DNA of 64,000 nt from Desulfobacula sp. (GTDB taxonomy: Bacteria; Desulfobacterota; Desulfobacteria; Desulfobacterales; Desulfobacteraceae). The stretch lies in contig NZ_JAQYWD010000005.1 of NCBI RefSeq assembly GCF_030145145.1, positions 112,280 to 176,279 of the forward strand. The letters are read 5' to 3'. Within the stretch, counting starts at the first letter, position 1; each line of letters begins with the position of its first letter. The translations under genes were made by a program, and so were the position numbers. Below are positions 25,935-35,279 of this stretch, piece after piece. The notes under the pieces are model-generated. The model saw nothing but the letters and a program-made list of their open reading frames with translations, did not search any database and was not told the DNA's origin.

Positions 25935-27116
25935 ATGAAAATCGTTACGATTATAAACAGATATATGTTAAAGGAATTTTTGTCTCCTTTTGCTATCAGC
26001 CTGTTCTTTCTGACCTTTGTCTTTTTGATGACACGGATACCGGAAATTACCAATATGGTTGTGAATTATAATGCGGATATTTCATCTGTTGCGCTTATGG
26101 TGGTGTATACCCTGCCCATATTTTTGAAATATACCATTCCCATGTCGGTTATGATATCCATCCTGTTGACGGTCATGCGCATGTCCCAGGAGAATGAAAT
26201 TGTGGCATTAAAAGGAGCGGGAGTATCTCTTTATAAACTATTGCCGCCAGTATTGATTTTTTGTTTTTCAGGGGTCTTGTTGTGCATGTGGGTGACGGTT
26301 TTTGGGGTATCCTGGGGAAAATTATCGGTTAAAATGAAAAGTATGGAGCTTGCACGGTCCAGTATTGATGCCGCCCTTCAGGAGAGACAATTCAATTCTG
26401 AATTGGAAGATGTGATGATTTACGTCGCCCACGTGGATATGAAAACCAAAGCATTAAAGGATATTTTTATTGAAGACAGGAGAACAACAGGGGTTGTTAA
26501 TATTTCCATTGCCCCTTCAGGAAGATTGATCCGACTTGAAGACGATCAGGTGTATACCATACGGCTGCATAATGGGATGATCAATCAGGTGGATATTGAT
26601 GAAAAATCTGTGAGCAGCCTCAGGTTTGGTGACTATGATATCAATATTGATTTAACCGCTATGAACAAAGGTAAACATACCATTTCAAAAGAATTGGATG
26701 AGCGAAGCCTGTTTGATCTGATACAGTTTATCCGATCCGGTATTAAAGACAAAGCCCATTTGAACGCAGCGCTCATGGAACTTCATGAAAAGTTTTCAAT
26801 TCCCTTTGCCTGCCTGACCTTGGGTCTCCTTGCCTTCCCCCTGGGGGTTCAATCGGCATCCCTCAGGCGGTCTTCAGGATTTGGCCTGGGGATATTTTTT
26901 TTCCTGTTGTATTATCTGCTGCTTGCTGCAGGCTTATCCGCAGGTGAAACAGGCCATTATCCGCCGGTTCTGGGGATGTGGCTGCCAAATGTCATTATGG
27001 GAGCTGCCGGCGTTTTTTTTCTGGTCAGGAATGCCAGAGAAAGACCGGTCCAATTGCCACAATTTATAATAACCATGGCATCTGTCATAAAAAGACGGTT
27101 TGCAAAAAAAGTATAA
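25935..27116 (+). CDS. lptF: LPS export permease LptF
   Basis: 393 aa from ATG 25935. The frame opens at a TTG at 25899, but the downstream ATG begins the standard N-terminus MKIVTIINRYMLKEFL. Three N-terminal transmembrane helices (about 15-125), a periplasmic beta-jellyroll domain (about 130-270), then three more helices. LptF and LptG form the inner-membrane LptB2FG transporter that extracts LPS; lptB is not in the window. First gene of the LPS locus, 3 bp before lptG. Confidence 0.93.
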   Translation: MKIVTIINRYMLKEFLSPFAISLFFLTFVFLMTRIPEITNMVVNYNADISSVALMVVYTLPIFLKYTIPMSVMISILLTVMRMSQENEIVALKGAGVSLYKLLPPVLIFCFSGVLLCMWVTVFGVSWGKLSVKMKSMELARSSIDAALQERQFNSELEDVMIYVAHVDMKTKALKDIFIEDRRTTGVVNISIAPSGRLIRLEDDQVYTIRLHNGMINQVDIDEKSVSSLRFGDYDINIDLTAMNKGKHTISKELDERSLFDLIQFIRSGIKDKAHLNAALMELHEKFSIPFACLTLGLLAFPLGVQSASLRRSSGFGLGIFFFLLYYLLLAAGLSAGETGHYPPVLGMWLPNVIMGAAGVFFLVRNARERPVQLPQFIITMASVIKRRFAKKV

Positions 27117-27119
27117 CAT

Positions 27120-28196
27120 ATGGGGTGTCTTCATAAATACTGGTTAAAAGAATTTGCCAAACTTTTTTTAATCATTCAATTGATGATCCTGGTACTATTC
27201 GTATTTATAGATTATCTGTCCAAGATGGATCGATTTTTAAACGCTGATATTACCCTTATGGGGGCCATGGGATACGTCCTTTTAAAAGTGCCTTTCATGT
27301 TTGTGCAATTAACACCGGCAAGTGTTTTGCTCGCAACAATTATCGTTTTTGGAGTGATGAACAGGAACAATGAACTTTTGGCCATCAGGTCCAGTGGTAT
27401 CAGTATCTATTCGCTTGTTAAGCCGGCCATCCTGGTCGGGCTGATTTTTTCCGTTTTGATATTTTTTTTAGGAGAAACCATTGTGCCGCTTTCCATGGGC
27501 AAGGCCAATTATATTAAAAATCATATTATAAAAAAGAGACACAATTTTTATGTTGCCCGGGAAAATATCTGGATCAAATCCGAAAATAAACTGATCCACA
27601 TCAATTATTATGACCCGGTGCAAAAGTCGGTTGCCGGTGTCACGATTACCGCTTTAAGAAAAAATTTCAGTCTTGAGTCACGAATCGATGCCCGGATTGG
27701 ATATTATACGGACGGCCAATGGGTGTTTGAACAGATTATCGAACAGATCCATGCAAAAGATTCCTTGGATTATGATGTGAAATTATATGATAAAAAAAGC
27801 GTTCCCCTGTTATTTAAGCCCGAGGATCTGGGGGCAGTGTCTAAAAAATCTGAGGAGATGAGTTTTTCTGAATTGCGAAAATATGTTAAAAAGGTTGAAA
27901 CAGAAGGATATGATGCCACAACCTATCGGGTCGACTTGAACGGGAAAATTGCATTCCCTTTCATTTGTATTATCATGGTCTTGACAGGTGCTGCCACGGG
28001 TATGAGATCTTTTGCAAAGGAAAATATGCCGGCGGCCGTTGCCATCGGTGTTGTGATTGCCTTCATGTATTGGACCCTGTATGGCTTTTGCCTGTCACTG
28101 GGATATGGTACCATTTTGCCACCCGTCATCAGTGCCTGGACAGCCAATCTGTTTTTTTTATGTTTTGGAATCCTGTATTTGATCAACGCAGAATAA
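27120..28196 (+). CDS. lptG: LPS export permease LptG
   Basis: 358 aa with the same YjgP/YjgQ layout as LptF: helices at about 10-35, 60-85 and 95-120, a periplasmic domain, and three C-terminal helices. Diagnostic early sequence YWLKEFAKLFLIIQLMI and conserved MNRNNELLAIRSSGIS (coupling helix that contacts LptB). Immediately follows lptF, so co-translated in the same operon. Confidence 0.94.
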   Translation: MGCLHKYWLKEFAKLFLIIQLMILVLFVFIDYLSKMDRFLNADITLMGAMGYVLLKVPFMFVQLTPASVLLATIIVFGVMNRNNELLAIRSSGISIYSLVKPAILVGLIFSVLIFFLGETIVPLSMGKANYIKNHIIKKRHNFYVARENIWIKSENKLIHINYYDPVQKSVAGVTITALRKNFSLESRIDARIGYYTDGQWVFEQIIEQIHAKDSLDYDVKLYDKKSVPLLFKPEDLGAVSKKSEEMSFSELRKYVKKVETEGYDATTYRVDLNGKIAFPFICIIMVLTGAATGMRSFAKENMPAAVAIGVVIAFMYWTLYGFCLSLGYGTILPPVISAWTANLFFLCFGILYLINAE

Positions 28197-28224
28197 CACT
28201 CACCTTGCCAGGAAAGTCATCTGA

Positions 28225-29517
28225 ATGATTTTTTTTTATAAAATACTGATAAACAGTTTGTTTTTTGTTGTCCTCCCACTTCTACCGGTTCTGTGCGTTT
28301 TCTCAGAAAAACGTAGATCCACATTGGGCTTTCGATTGGGTTTCAGGACGGGTTTGAATCCAAAACAGGCGGGGAAAAAAAGAATCTGGATACACGCCCT
28401 TTCCGTGGGGGAAGTTAAATCCGCCCTGCCCTTTATCACCGCATTTAAAAAGAAATACAGGGACATGGATATCGTTTTTACAGCATCAACAAGGACCGGT
28501 TTTGATATGGCAGACCGCTTGTTTTTGAAAAAAAAGGTGGTAGATCAGCTGGGATATTTCCCCCTGGACCTGGGGTATACCGTTAAAAAAATCTGTCGGC
28601 AAATAGCGCCTGATGCTGTTGTCCTTGTTGAAACAGACGTGTGGCCCAATTTTTTATACGAGATGAACAACCGTCAAATCCCGGTGATTTTAATTAATGC
28701 CAGGCTTTCAAACCGCTCCTTGAACGGATATTTAATTTTTCGAAAATTTTGGGCCCGGGTGTTTTCTTTTTTTACCCGGATCATGGTACAAACCCCATTG
28801 GATGAGGAACGGTTTCAGCGTTTGGATATTGATAAACGGAAAATACGGGTGGCGGGAAATATTAAATTTGATCAACCATTTGAAAATATAGATAAACCGA
28901 TTGCTGACGGTATGAGGCATCGTTTGGGGATTCAAAAAAAAACCAGGGTGATTATCGCCGGCAGTACCCATGAGGGAGAAGAAAAGATGCTTTGCCGGGT
29001 ATACAAAGCGGTGAAGAAACAGTTTCCAGGAGTGTTAATGATCCTTGCGCCAAGGGACCCCAAGAGATGTTCAACACTGCAGGCGTATTTTTTGTCCCAT
29101 CATGTCCAGGCCGGTCTGATGTCAACACTGGATGCCGGCAAAAACCCCCCGGATATTGTCCTGGTGGATAAAATGGGAGAACTCTGTCGGCTGTATGCCA
29201 TTTGTGATGTGGCGTTTATCGGGGGATCACTGGTCCGGCAGGGCGGGCATAATCCTTTAGAGGCGGCTGCGTTTTCCAAACCCATTCTTTTCGGGCCTGA
29301 TATGTCGGATTTTTTATTGATATCAACCCTGCTCCGGGATAACGGGGGGGCCAAAATTGTGGCATCGGAATCAGAACTGGGCCATGAAATTGAAAAAATC
29401 TTGGGAAACACCCCCCTGCAGCAGCAGATGGGCATTCAAAATTTTCAAGTCTTTTCATGGAATTCCGGTGCGGTTCAAAGAATCATCAAGGAGATGGAGC
29501 ACCTTAATATTGTTTGA
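28225..29517 (+). CDS. waaA: Kdo transferase
   Basis: 430 aa, standard length. N-terminal membrane anchor (about 8-25), then a GT30 glycosyltransferase. Motifs: WIHALSVGEVKSALPF with the catalytic Glu, VETDVWPNFL, AGSTHEGEE and GGHNPLEAAAF in the nucleotide-sugar site. It transfers Kdo from CMP-Kdo to lipid IVA on the cytoplasmic face. In this organism the donor may be CMP-8-amino-Kdo, as KdnA/KdnB-like genes lie 11 kb downstream (inference). Overlaps lpxK by 8 bases. Confidence 0.96.
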   Translation: MIFFYKILINSLFFVVLPLLPVLCVFSEKRRSTLGFRLGFRTGLNPKQAGKKRIWIHALSVGEVKSALPFITAFKKKYRDMDIVFTASTRTGFDMADRLFLKKKVVDQLGYFPLDLGYTVKKICRQIAPDAVVLVETDVWPNFLYEMNNRQIPVILINARLSNRSLNGYLIFRKFWARVFSFFTRIMVQTPLDEERFQRLDIDKRKIRVAGNIKFDQPFENIDKPIADGMRHRLGIQKKTRVIIAGSTHEGEEKMLCRVYKAVKKQFPGVLMILAPRDPKRCSTLQAYFLSHHVQAGLMSTLDAGKNPPDIVLVDKMGELCRLYAICDVAFIGGSLVRQGGHNPLEAAAFSKPILFGPDMSDFLLISTLLRDNGGAKIVASESELGHEIEKILGNTPLQQQMGIQNFQVFSWNSGAVQRIIKEMEHLNIV

Positions 29518-30640
29518 AACATGGCTCAATAAAACAGAGAAAAAAATTACATCGATTTCAAACCGGGAGTATACACCCGGGAAGTTTTCCCTTGAACGGG
29601 TTCTGGTGGGAATTTCATATGGGTATGGGTGGGGGGTAAGGTGTCGGCTATGGTTGTATAAATCAGGTATTCTGAAGCAAAAAAACTTGCCCTGTTTTGT
29701 CATTTCCATTGGGAATATTGTTGTCGGGGGGGCTGGGAAAACACCCATGGCCATTTATCTGGCAGGGCTGCTGAAAGAAATGGGAAAACGACCGGTTGTC
29801 ATCAGCAGGGGGTATAAGGGCACGGTTAAGGATGATGCCGTTATTGTTTCCGATGGTGACCGGATTTTTTCAAATACCCGGGAATCAGGGGATGAACCCT
29901 ATATGATGGCCCAAAGAAGATCTTTCCCCGTAGTGGTGGGTAAGGACCGGTTCAAGGCGGGCATACGAGCCATGGAAGCCTTCAATCCTGATGTGATTGT
30001 CCTTGATGATGGATTTCAACATTTGAAACTTAAAAGAGATTTTGACCTTTTGCTTTTGGACTATTCAACCCCTTTGGGTAACAGCCGATTCCTTCCCGCC
30101 GGTCGTTTGAGGGAAACCCCTCAAATGTCAGCACAACGGGCTGACGCGATCATTTTTACCAGAAGTTTTGAAACAGATGAAACACCTGAACAGGTGAAGG
30201 CTGTTTTGCATCATTATCCGGGGTGTCCCTGGTTTAAAACCTTTCATCGGCCGTTTATTGCTCAACAGATTGTGCCGGGGGAAACTATAAAAAACGGTAT
30301 CACTTCTGTCAAAGGGGTATGGGGGAGAAAAGCCGTTCTTTTTTCAGGGCTTGCCCAAAACACCTCTTTTTATCATACCATGGAAGAATTGGGGGTTAAT
30401 ATTCTGGATCATCTTGAATTTAAAGACCATTACAGGTATAAAGAGTCTGATATTTCAAGGATCAACCAGCGAGCAATAGCGGTTTGTGCCGATGTCATTT
30501 TGACCACGGAAAAGGATTGGGCAAAAATTGATCAGGATACAAAATGGGGAGTGGATTTAATGGTAATCGGTATTCAAATAGCGTTTGAACAGCCTCAACA
30601 ATTTGAGTCTTTATTAAGGTCAAGGTTGAAACAAAAATGA
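29510..30640 (+). CDS. lpxK: Tetraacyldisaccharide 4'-kinase
   Basis: 376 aa from TTG 29510, which overlaps the waaA stop by 8 bases and has GGAG about 10 bases upstream; the frame runs further up inside waaA but that part is out of register with the family. P-loop VVGGAGKTPMAIYL, then VISRGYKG, DEPYMMAQRR and VLDDGFQHLKLKRDFDLLLLD (Mg and catalytic Asp/His). Phosphorylates the 4' position of the lipid A disaccharide at the inner membrane. Confidence 0.93.
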   Translation: MFETWLNKTEKKITSISNREYTPGKFSLERVLVGISYGYGWGVRCRLWLYKSGILKQKNLPCFVISIGNIVVGGAGKTPMAIYLAGLLKEMGKRPVVISRGYKGTVKDDAVIVSDGDRIFSNTRESGDEPYMMAQRRSFPVVVGKDRFKAGIRAMEAFNPDVIVLDDGFQHLKLKRDFDLLLLDYSTPLGNSRFLPAGRLRETPQMSAQRADAIIFTRSFETDETPEQVKAVLHHYPGCPWFKTFHRPFIAQQIVPGETIKNGITSVKGVWGRKAVLFSGLAQNTSFYHTMEELGVNILDHLEFKDHYRYKESDISRINQRAIAVCADVILTTEKDWAKIDQDTKWGVDLMVIGIQIAFEQPQQFESLLRSRLKQK

Positions 30641-31533
30641 CGGATGATCAAATTTTCAAGCTTTTAAAGCTGATGGTGAATGGTCTGGCAATGCTGCCAA
30701 GACAAGTGTTAACGTTTTTTTCAGATCTATTTGGACTGATCTGGTATACCGTAGATCAGCGTCACAGAAATGTTGTTTTCAAGAATATTCAATTTGCCTA
30801 CCCGGAAAAGTTTACGCAGGTACAGATCCAGAGATTTGCAAAGACTGTTTTTAAAAATACAGCCGGTATCCTGTTTGAGGTCCTCTGGTCCTATCGGAAA
30901 ACCCAGGAGGAATTGTTTGAATATATTGTGGTTAACGGTGCTGAATATTTAGACGTCGCTCAAAAAAAAAACCGGGGCGTTATTCTGTTAACCGGCCATT
31001 TGGGGAATTTTGAATTGTTTGTTGCGGCTTTGGCAAAAGCCGGTGTGAAACCCTATGGAATTTATCGAAAGCTTGATTCTAAACCCCTGGAACGATTGCT
31101 GCTCGAAGAAAGACAGCGATTTGGAACCCAAATGATACCATTACGAGGGGCATCCAAAAAAATTGATGGAATTTTACGCAATGGGGGAGTCGTCGGCACG
31201 TTGCTGGACCAGAACGTGGACTGGTATAAGGGGGTCTTTGTCGATTATTTTGGCAGGCCTGCGTGTACCAATAATGGTTTGGCAAAGCTTGTTTTAAGAT
31301 CAAAAGCAGCGGTGGTGCCAATGTTCATTGTAAAGCAGGAGGAGCAGTATATTATGGAATTCTTACCGGAAGTTCCCTTGCAGGTGACAGGCGATCCCAT
31401 CAAAGATATTGAAACCAACACCCAGAACTATGTATCTGCTATTGAGTCAATGGTGAGACGATTCCCGGAACAATATTTCTGGGTGCATAACCGCTGGAAA
31501 ACCAAGCCTTACTGCATCCTTAACAACAATTAA
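30637..31533 (+). CDS. lpxL: Lipid A acyltransferase (LpxL/HtrB family)
   Basis: 298 aa. HxxxxD/E catalytic motif in TGHLGNFELF, and the second conserved block LDQNVDWYKGVFVDYFG; the family ending PEQYFWVHNRWKTKP is intact. N-terminal helix suggests membrane association. It adds a secondary acyl chain to Kdo-lipid A. Starts as ATGA over the lpxK stop. Confidence 0.93.
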   Translation: MTDDQIFKLLKLMVNGLAMLPRQVLTFFSDLFGLIWYTVDQRHRNVVFKNIQFAYPEKFTQVQIQRFAKTVFKNTAGILFEVLWSYRKTQEELFEYIVVNGAEYLDVAQKKNRGVILLTGHLGNFELFVAALAKAGVKPYGIYRKLDSKPLERLLLEERQRFGTQMIPLRGASKKIDGILRNGGVVGTLLDQNVDWYKGVFVDYFGRPACTNNGLAKLVLRSKAAVVPMFIVKQEEQYIMEFLPEVPLQVTGDPIKDIETNTQNYVSAIESMVRRFPEQYFWVHNRWKTKPYCILNNN

Positions 31534-31554
31534 TCATGGGGAATCCATTCGTAT

Positions 31555-32610
31555 ATGGGTGTTATGAAACTTAGAAATACTTCTCCGGCCACCATCATGA
31601 TACGGGCTGCCAACTGGGTGGGGGATGCCATTATGACCACTCCTGTTATCCGGGCAGTCAGAAAAAATTTTCCCAGGGCCCAGATCAGTGTACTGGCAAA
31701 ACCCTGGGTGATTCCCGTGTATGCGCATAATCCAAATGTTGACAGGATTCTGGTGTATGATGCCCATCATCGTCATAAAAAAGGCGTTGGCACCCTGAGG
31801 CTTGCCAGAGAGTTAAGGGCATGTCGGTTTGATCTGGCTATTTTGATGCAAAATGCATTTGAAGCTGGCCTGCTGTCCTTTTTAGCCGGCATAACAGAGC
31901 GGGTTGGATTTAATACAGATGGGAGAGGGATTCTTTTAAATAAGGGTATTAAATTGAATCCGGCACTGAAAAAGGGTCATTTGATTGATTACTATATCGG
32001 CATTCTAAAGGGGGTTTCCCTGGCAGATGACGGCAGAGAACTGGATCTGTTTCTGAGTGATGCTGACAGGGCATTTGCCGCTCATTTCCTGGAACGTGAA
32101 CAATTTGATTTGTCCAAACCTGTCATGGGCATAAATCCCGGGGCAACAGGGGGAACCGCCAAGCGATGGTTTCCGGAAAGATATGCCCGGGTGTGTAAAC
32201 AACTGGCGGAAAAATTTAAGGTGAAGCTGCTGATTTTCGGGGGCCCGGCTGATACAGCCCTGGGAGAGTATATTGCCGGACGATCCAATGGTGCCTGCAT
32301 CAATATTGCCGGTAAAACGAGTCTGGGTCAGGCCTTTGCCCTCATAGAGACATGTTCTTTATTTATCACCAATGATTCCGGTCTGATGCATGCGGCAGCA
32401 GCCTTAAATGTCAACCAGGTGGCGGTGATCGGTTCCACGGATTATGTTGCCACATCTCCGTCAAATGAAAACAGTGTCATGGTCAGGGTGCCGGTCCCCT
32501 GCAGTCCCTGTTTGAAAGATGTTTGCCCGACAGCACATCAGTGCATGGATAAAATTAGTGTTGACATGGTGATGGAGACCTGCACGTCTCTTTTGAAAAC
32601 TGTCAGGTAA
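31555..32610 (+). CDS. waaF: ADP-heptose:LPS heptosyltransferase II
   Basis: 351 aa, GT9 family. Marks: IRAANWVGDAIMTTPVIRA at the N-terminus, MGINPGATGGTAKRWFPERYA, and TNDSGLMHAAAALNVNQVA for ADP-heptose binding. Adds the second L-glycero-D-manno-heptose to the inner core. A second ATG at 31564 is equally possible as start. Adjacent to waaC, with a one-base overlap. Confidence 0.93.
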   Translation: MGVMKLRNTSPATIMIRAANWVGDAIMTTPVIRAVRKNFPRAQISVLAKPWVIPVYAHNPNVDRILVYDAHHRHKKGVGTLRLARELRACRFDLAILMQNAFEAGLLSFLAGITERVGFNTDGRGILLNKGIKLNPALKKGHLIDYYIGILKGVSLADDGRELDLFLSDADRAFAAHFLEREQFDLSKPVMGINPGATGGTAKRWFPERYARVCKQLAEKFKVKLLIFGGPADTALGEYIAGRSNGACINIAGKTSLGQAFALIETCSLFITNDSGLMHAAAALNVNQVAVIGSTDYVATSPSNENSVMVRVPVPCSPCLKDVCPTAHQCMDKISVDMVMETCTSLLKTVR

Positions 32611-33641
32611 TGACGTTAAAGGGGAAATCTTTGTTTGATACTGTAAAAAAAATATTGATTATTAAACCCAGTGCCCTTGGCGATATTGTGCATTCTCTTC
32701 CTTTTTTAGCCAGTGTGAAAAAAAAATTCCCCCTGGCTGAGATAGACTGGGTTGTCGCCCATGGTCTGCATACCTTCCTTGAAGGGCACCCCATGATTAA
32801 CCAATTATGGGTGATCAAAAAAGACCAGTGGAAAAAACCGGGTCATCTGGCCCGGACACTCAAGGAGATCAATGCCCTCAGAAAAGGCCTGAAGGCTTCG
32901 GGCTATGATGTCTCAATTGATCTTTCCGGGTTATTGCGGTCCGGTATCATCACCTATCTGGCCGGCGCAAAAATCAAACTCGGGTTTAAAGCGTCTGATG
33001 AAGGCAGTCCTTTTTTTTATACCCATAAAATTCATGGCAGCATGAATATCCATGCCATTGACCGATATATGGAAATTGCAGGGTTTATGGGGTGTGACAC
33101 TGACACCATAGACTATCCGCTGGCACCCTATGACCCCACGCCACCGATATTAAGGGAACTGCCCCCCCAGTATGGTGTAATGAGTCCTTCAGCAGGAAAA
33201 CCCGCCAATCGCTGGCCGGCTGAAAAATTTGGCAGACTGGCATCAAAACTGACACTTCCCACGGTTGTGATCGCAAATGCGGCTGAAGCGGGAATTGCGG
33301 AACAAGTGGTGGGGCACGCCAAGGGAAATGCCATCTCCGTTGCCGGCAGAACCAGCTTGAAAGACCTTCTGGCCCTGATTGCCGGGGCCTCTTTTTTCGT
33401 GTGTAATGATACAGGACCCATGCATATTGCTGCGGCATTAAACATTCCCGTGTTTGCCATTTTCGGCCCGGCCAATCCGGTTAGAACCGGACCCTATGGG
33501 TCGATCCATACGGTCATTCAAAAAAAAATGGATTGCGCCCCCTGTTATGCAAAGCAGCCCTGTTCCCATTTCAGGTGCATGAATGAGTTGAGTGTTCAGG
33601 CGGTCTTTGATATCCTGGACCAAAAGGTCCGGCAAACATGA
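32610..33641 (+). CDS. waaC: ADP-heptose:LPS heptosyltransferase I
   Basis: 343 aa, GT9. IIKPSALGDIVHSLPFLA at the N-terminus is typical of WaaC, followed by SPSAGKPANRWPAEKF and CNDTGPMHIAAALNIPVFA. Adds the first heptose to Kdo. TAATG overlap with waaF and ATGA overlap with the next gene show tight coupling. Which of the paralogues adds heptose I and which heptose II is assigned by similarity pattern only. Confidence 0.9.
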   Translation: MTLKGKSLFDTVKKILIIKPSALGDIVHSLPFLASVKKKFPLAEIDWVVAHGLHTFLEGHPMINQLWVIKKDQWKKPGHLARTLKEINALRKGLKASGYDVSIDLSGLLRSGIITYLAGAKIKLGFKASDEGSPFFYTHKIHGSMNIHAIDRYMEIAGFMGCDTDTIDYPLAPYDPTPPILRELPPQYGVMSPSAGKPANRWPAEKFGRLASKLTLPTVVIANAAEAGIAEQVVGHAKGNAISVAGRTSLKDLLALIAGASFFVCNDTGPMHIAAALNIPVFAIFGPANPVRTGPYGSIHTVIQKKMDCAPCYAKQPCSHFRCMNELSVQAVFDILDQKVRQT

Positions 33642-34429
33642 AAATTTCTGTTATTGTCACCACCTATAACCGCCCGGATGCCCTTAAAAGGGTTTTGGAC
33701 GGCCTATTGTGTCAGACCCGGCCCCCGGAAGAAATTATTATTGCAGATGACGGATCCAGTAGTGCCACAAAACAGATGATTCAGCCATATCTTCATCATA
33801 CCCGGATCCGGATCAAATATGTCTGGCAGGCGGATATGGGCTTCCGGGCGGCCCGGGTCAGGAATATGGCCATTAAAGCCTCCCGTGAAGCGTATCTGCT
33901 GCTGCTGGACGGGGATTGTATCCCGGACAAACATTTTGTCCGGGATCATATGGAACTGGCGCAAAAAGGATGCTTTTTCCAGGGGAAAAGGGTTCTTGTG
34001 AACCCGTCTGTTGAAAAAAAATTTAACCACCGGTCCTGTAATTCAAAAATCAAACTGATGGTGCATGCATTCAAACGAGAGATTTCTAACCGCCATCACA
34101 TTTTTCGAATGTCTTTTTTTCCGTCCTACACCACTGGCAAACTGTCTGGTGTCAGGAGCTGTAATATGGGACTTTTCAGGGAGGATATCAAGGCTGTAAA
34201 TGGGTTTAACCATGATTTTGAAGGGTGGGGCAGGGAAGACTCGGAATTGGTTGTGCGGTTATTCAAATATGGGTTAAAAAGAAAAGAAAATCCCTTTAAG
34301 GCCATTTGTTTTCATTTGTGGCATCATGAAAATATTCGAAAAGACCTTGCACGGAATGACCGACTCCTCAGACAGGTGATGGCATCGGAATCCTATGTCT
34401 GTAAATCAGGTCTCAGTGACATCGATTAA
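33638..34429 (+). CDS. Glycosyltransferase family 2
   Basis: 263 aa. GT-A fold: VIVTTYNRPDALKRVLDGL, IIADDGSS, and a DXD-type LLDGDCIPD near residue 90; late motif FEGWGREDSELVVRL is the catalytic ED region of this subgroup. Cytoplasmic, and probably adds an outer-core sugar. Starts over the waaC stop (ATGA). Confidence 0.9.
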   Translation: MKISVIVTTYNRPDALKRVLDGLLCQTRPPEEIIIADDGSSSATKQMIQPYLHHTRIRIKYVWQADMGFRAARVRNMAIKASREAYLLLLDGDCIPDKHFVRDHMELAQKGCFFQGKRVLVNPSVEKKFNHRSCNSKIKLMVHAFKREISNRHHIFRMSFFPSYTTGKLSGVRSCNMGLFREDIKAVNGFNHDFEGWGREDSELVVRLFKYGLKRKENPFKAICFHLWHHENIRKDLARNDRLLRQVMASESYVCKSGLSDID

Positions 34430-34483
34430 AAATAAAACAGCTGTATAACCATAACCATCCGGACAGGAGATAAACATAAAAAC

Positions 34484-35275
34484 GTGTCAAAATTATCTGT
34501 TTATATCATCGCCTTTAATGAAGAAGAAAAAATACACCAGGCGCTTCAAAGTGTTGACTGGGCCGATGAAATTATTGTTGCAGACTCCTTTAGTACAGAT
34601 CATACGGCAAAGATTGCAACAGCGTTTGGTGCAAGGGTCATCCAGATACCGTTTAACGGATTTGGAGACCTGAGGAATAAAGCCATTGAAGCGTGCCGTC
34701 ATGAATGGATATTCAGCCTGGATTCAGATGAGCGATGTACAAAAAAGGCACAGGAAGAGATCCGGAAGATTATGGGGTCACCCGATAGTGCGGATGCCTA
34801 TTATGTCCCGAGAAGAAACTATTTTATGGGAAAATGGATCCGGCATGCCGGGTTTTATCCTGACTACAGACAGCCCCAATTGTTTAAAAAGGGGACGTTA
34901 AAATTTAAGAATGATGCGGTTCATGAACGATATGAGGTGATCAGCCATCAAGACTGCGGTTATTTAAAGGCTTTCATTCATCAGGTACCGTTTAAAAATC
35001 TTGAAGAAGTCATTCACAAAGCCAATCGATACTCTACCCTTGGGGCGGAAAAATTACTGGAGACCGGTCAGACTCCCGGTATGTTTAAAGCCCTGTCGCA
35101 TGGATTCTGGGCTGCGTTTACCCTGTATGTTTTAAAATTGGGGTTTTTGGACGGATGGCCAGGGCTTATTATTGCCTTTGGAAATTTTGAAGGGACCTTT
35201 TATAAATATGCAAAATTTTATTTAAAAAAAAAGGGTCTAGAGTCTTTTTTAAACACTACGTTTCCAGACAGTTAA
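34484..35275 (+). CDS. WaaE/KdtX-like glycosyltransferase (GT2)
   Basis: 263 aa from GTG 34484. The opening VYIIAFNEEEKIHQALQSV, then DEIIVADSFSTDHT and LDSDERCT are typical of the WaaE/KdtX group, which in enterics adds a beta-glucose to heptose I. A C-terminal amphipathic region (GTFYKYAKFYLKKK) is shared with the group. The upstream GGAG is 14 bases away, rather far, so the start is slightly uncertain. Confidence 0.85.
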   Translation: MSKLSVYIIAFNEEEKIHQALQSVDWADEIIVADSFSTDHTAKIATAFGARVIQIPFNGFGDLRNKAIEACRHEWIFSLDSDERCTKKAQEEIRKIMGSPDSADAYYVPRRNYFMGKWIRHAGFYPDYRQPQLFKKGTLKFKNDAVHERYEVISHQDCGYLKAFIHQVPFKNLEEVIHKANRYSTLGAEKLLETGQTPGMFKALSHGFWAAFTLYVLKLGFLDGWPGLIIAFGNFEGTFYKYAKFYLKKKGLESFLNTTFPDS

Positions 35276-35279
35276 GGCT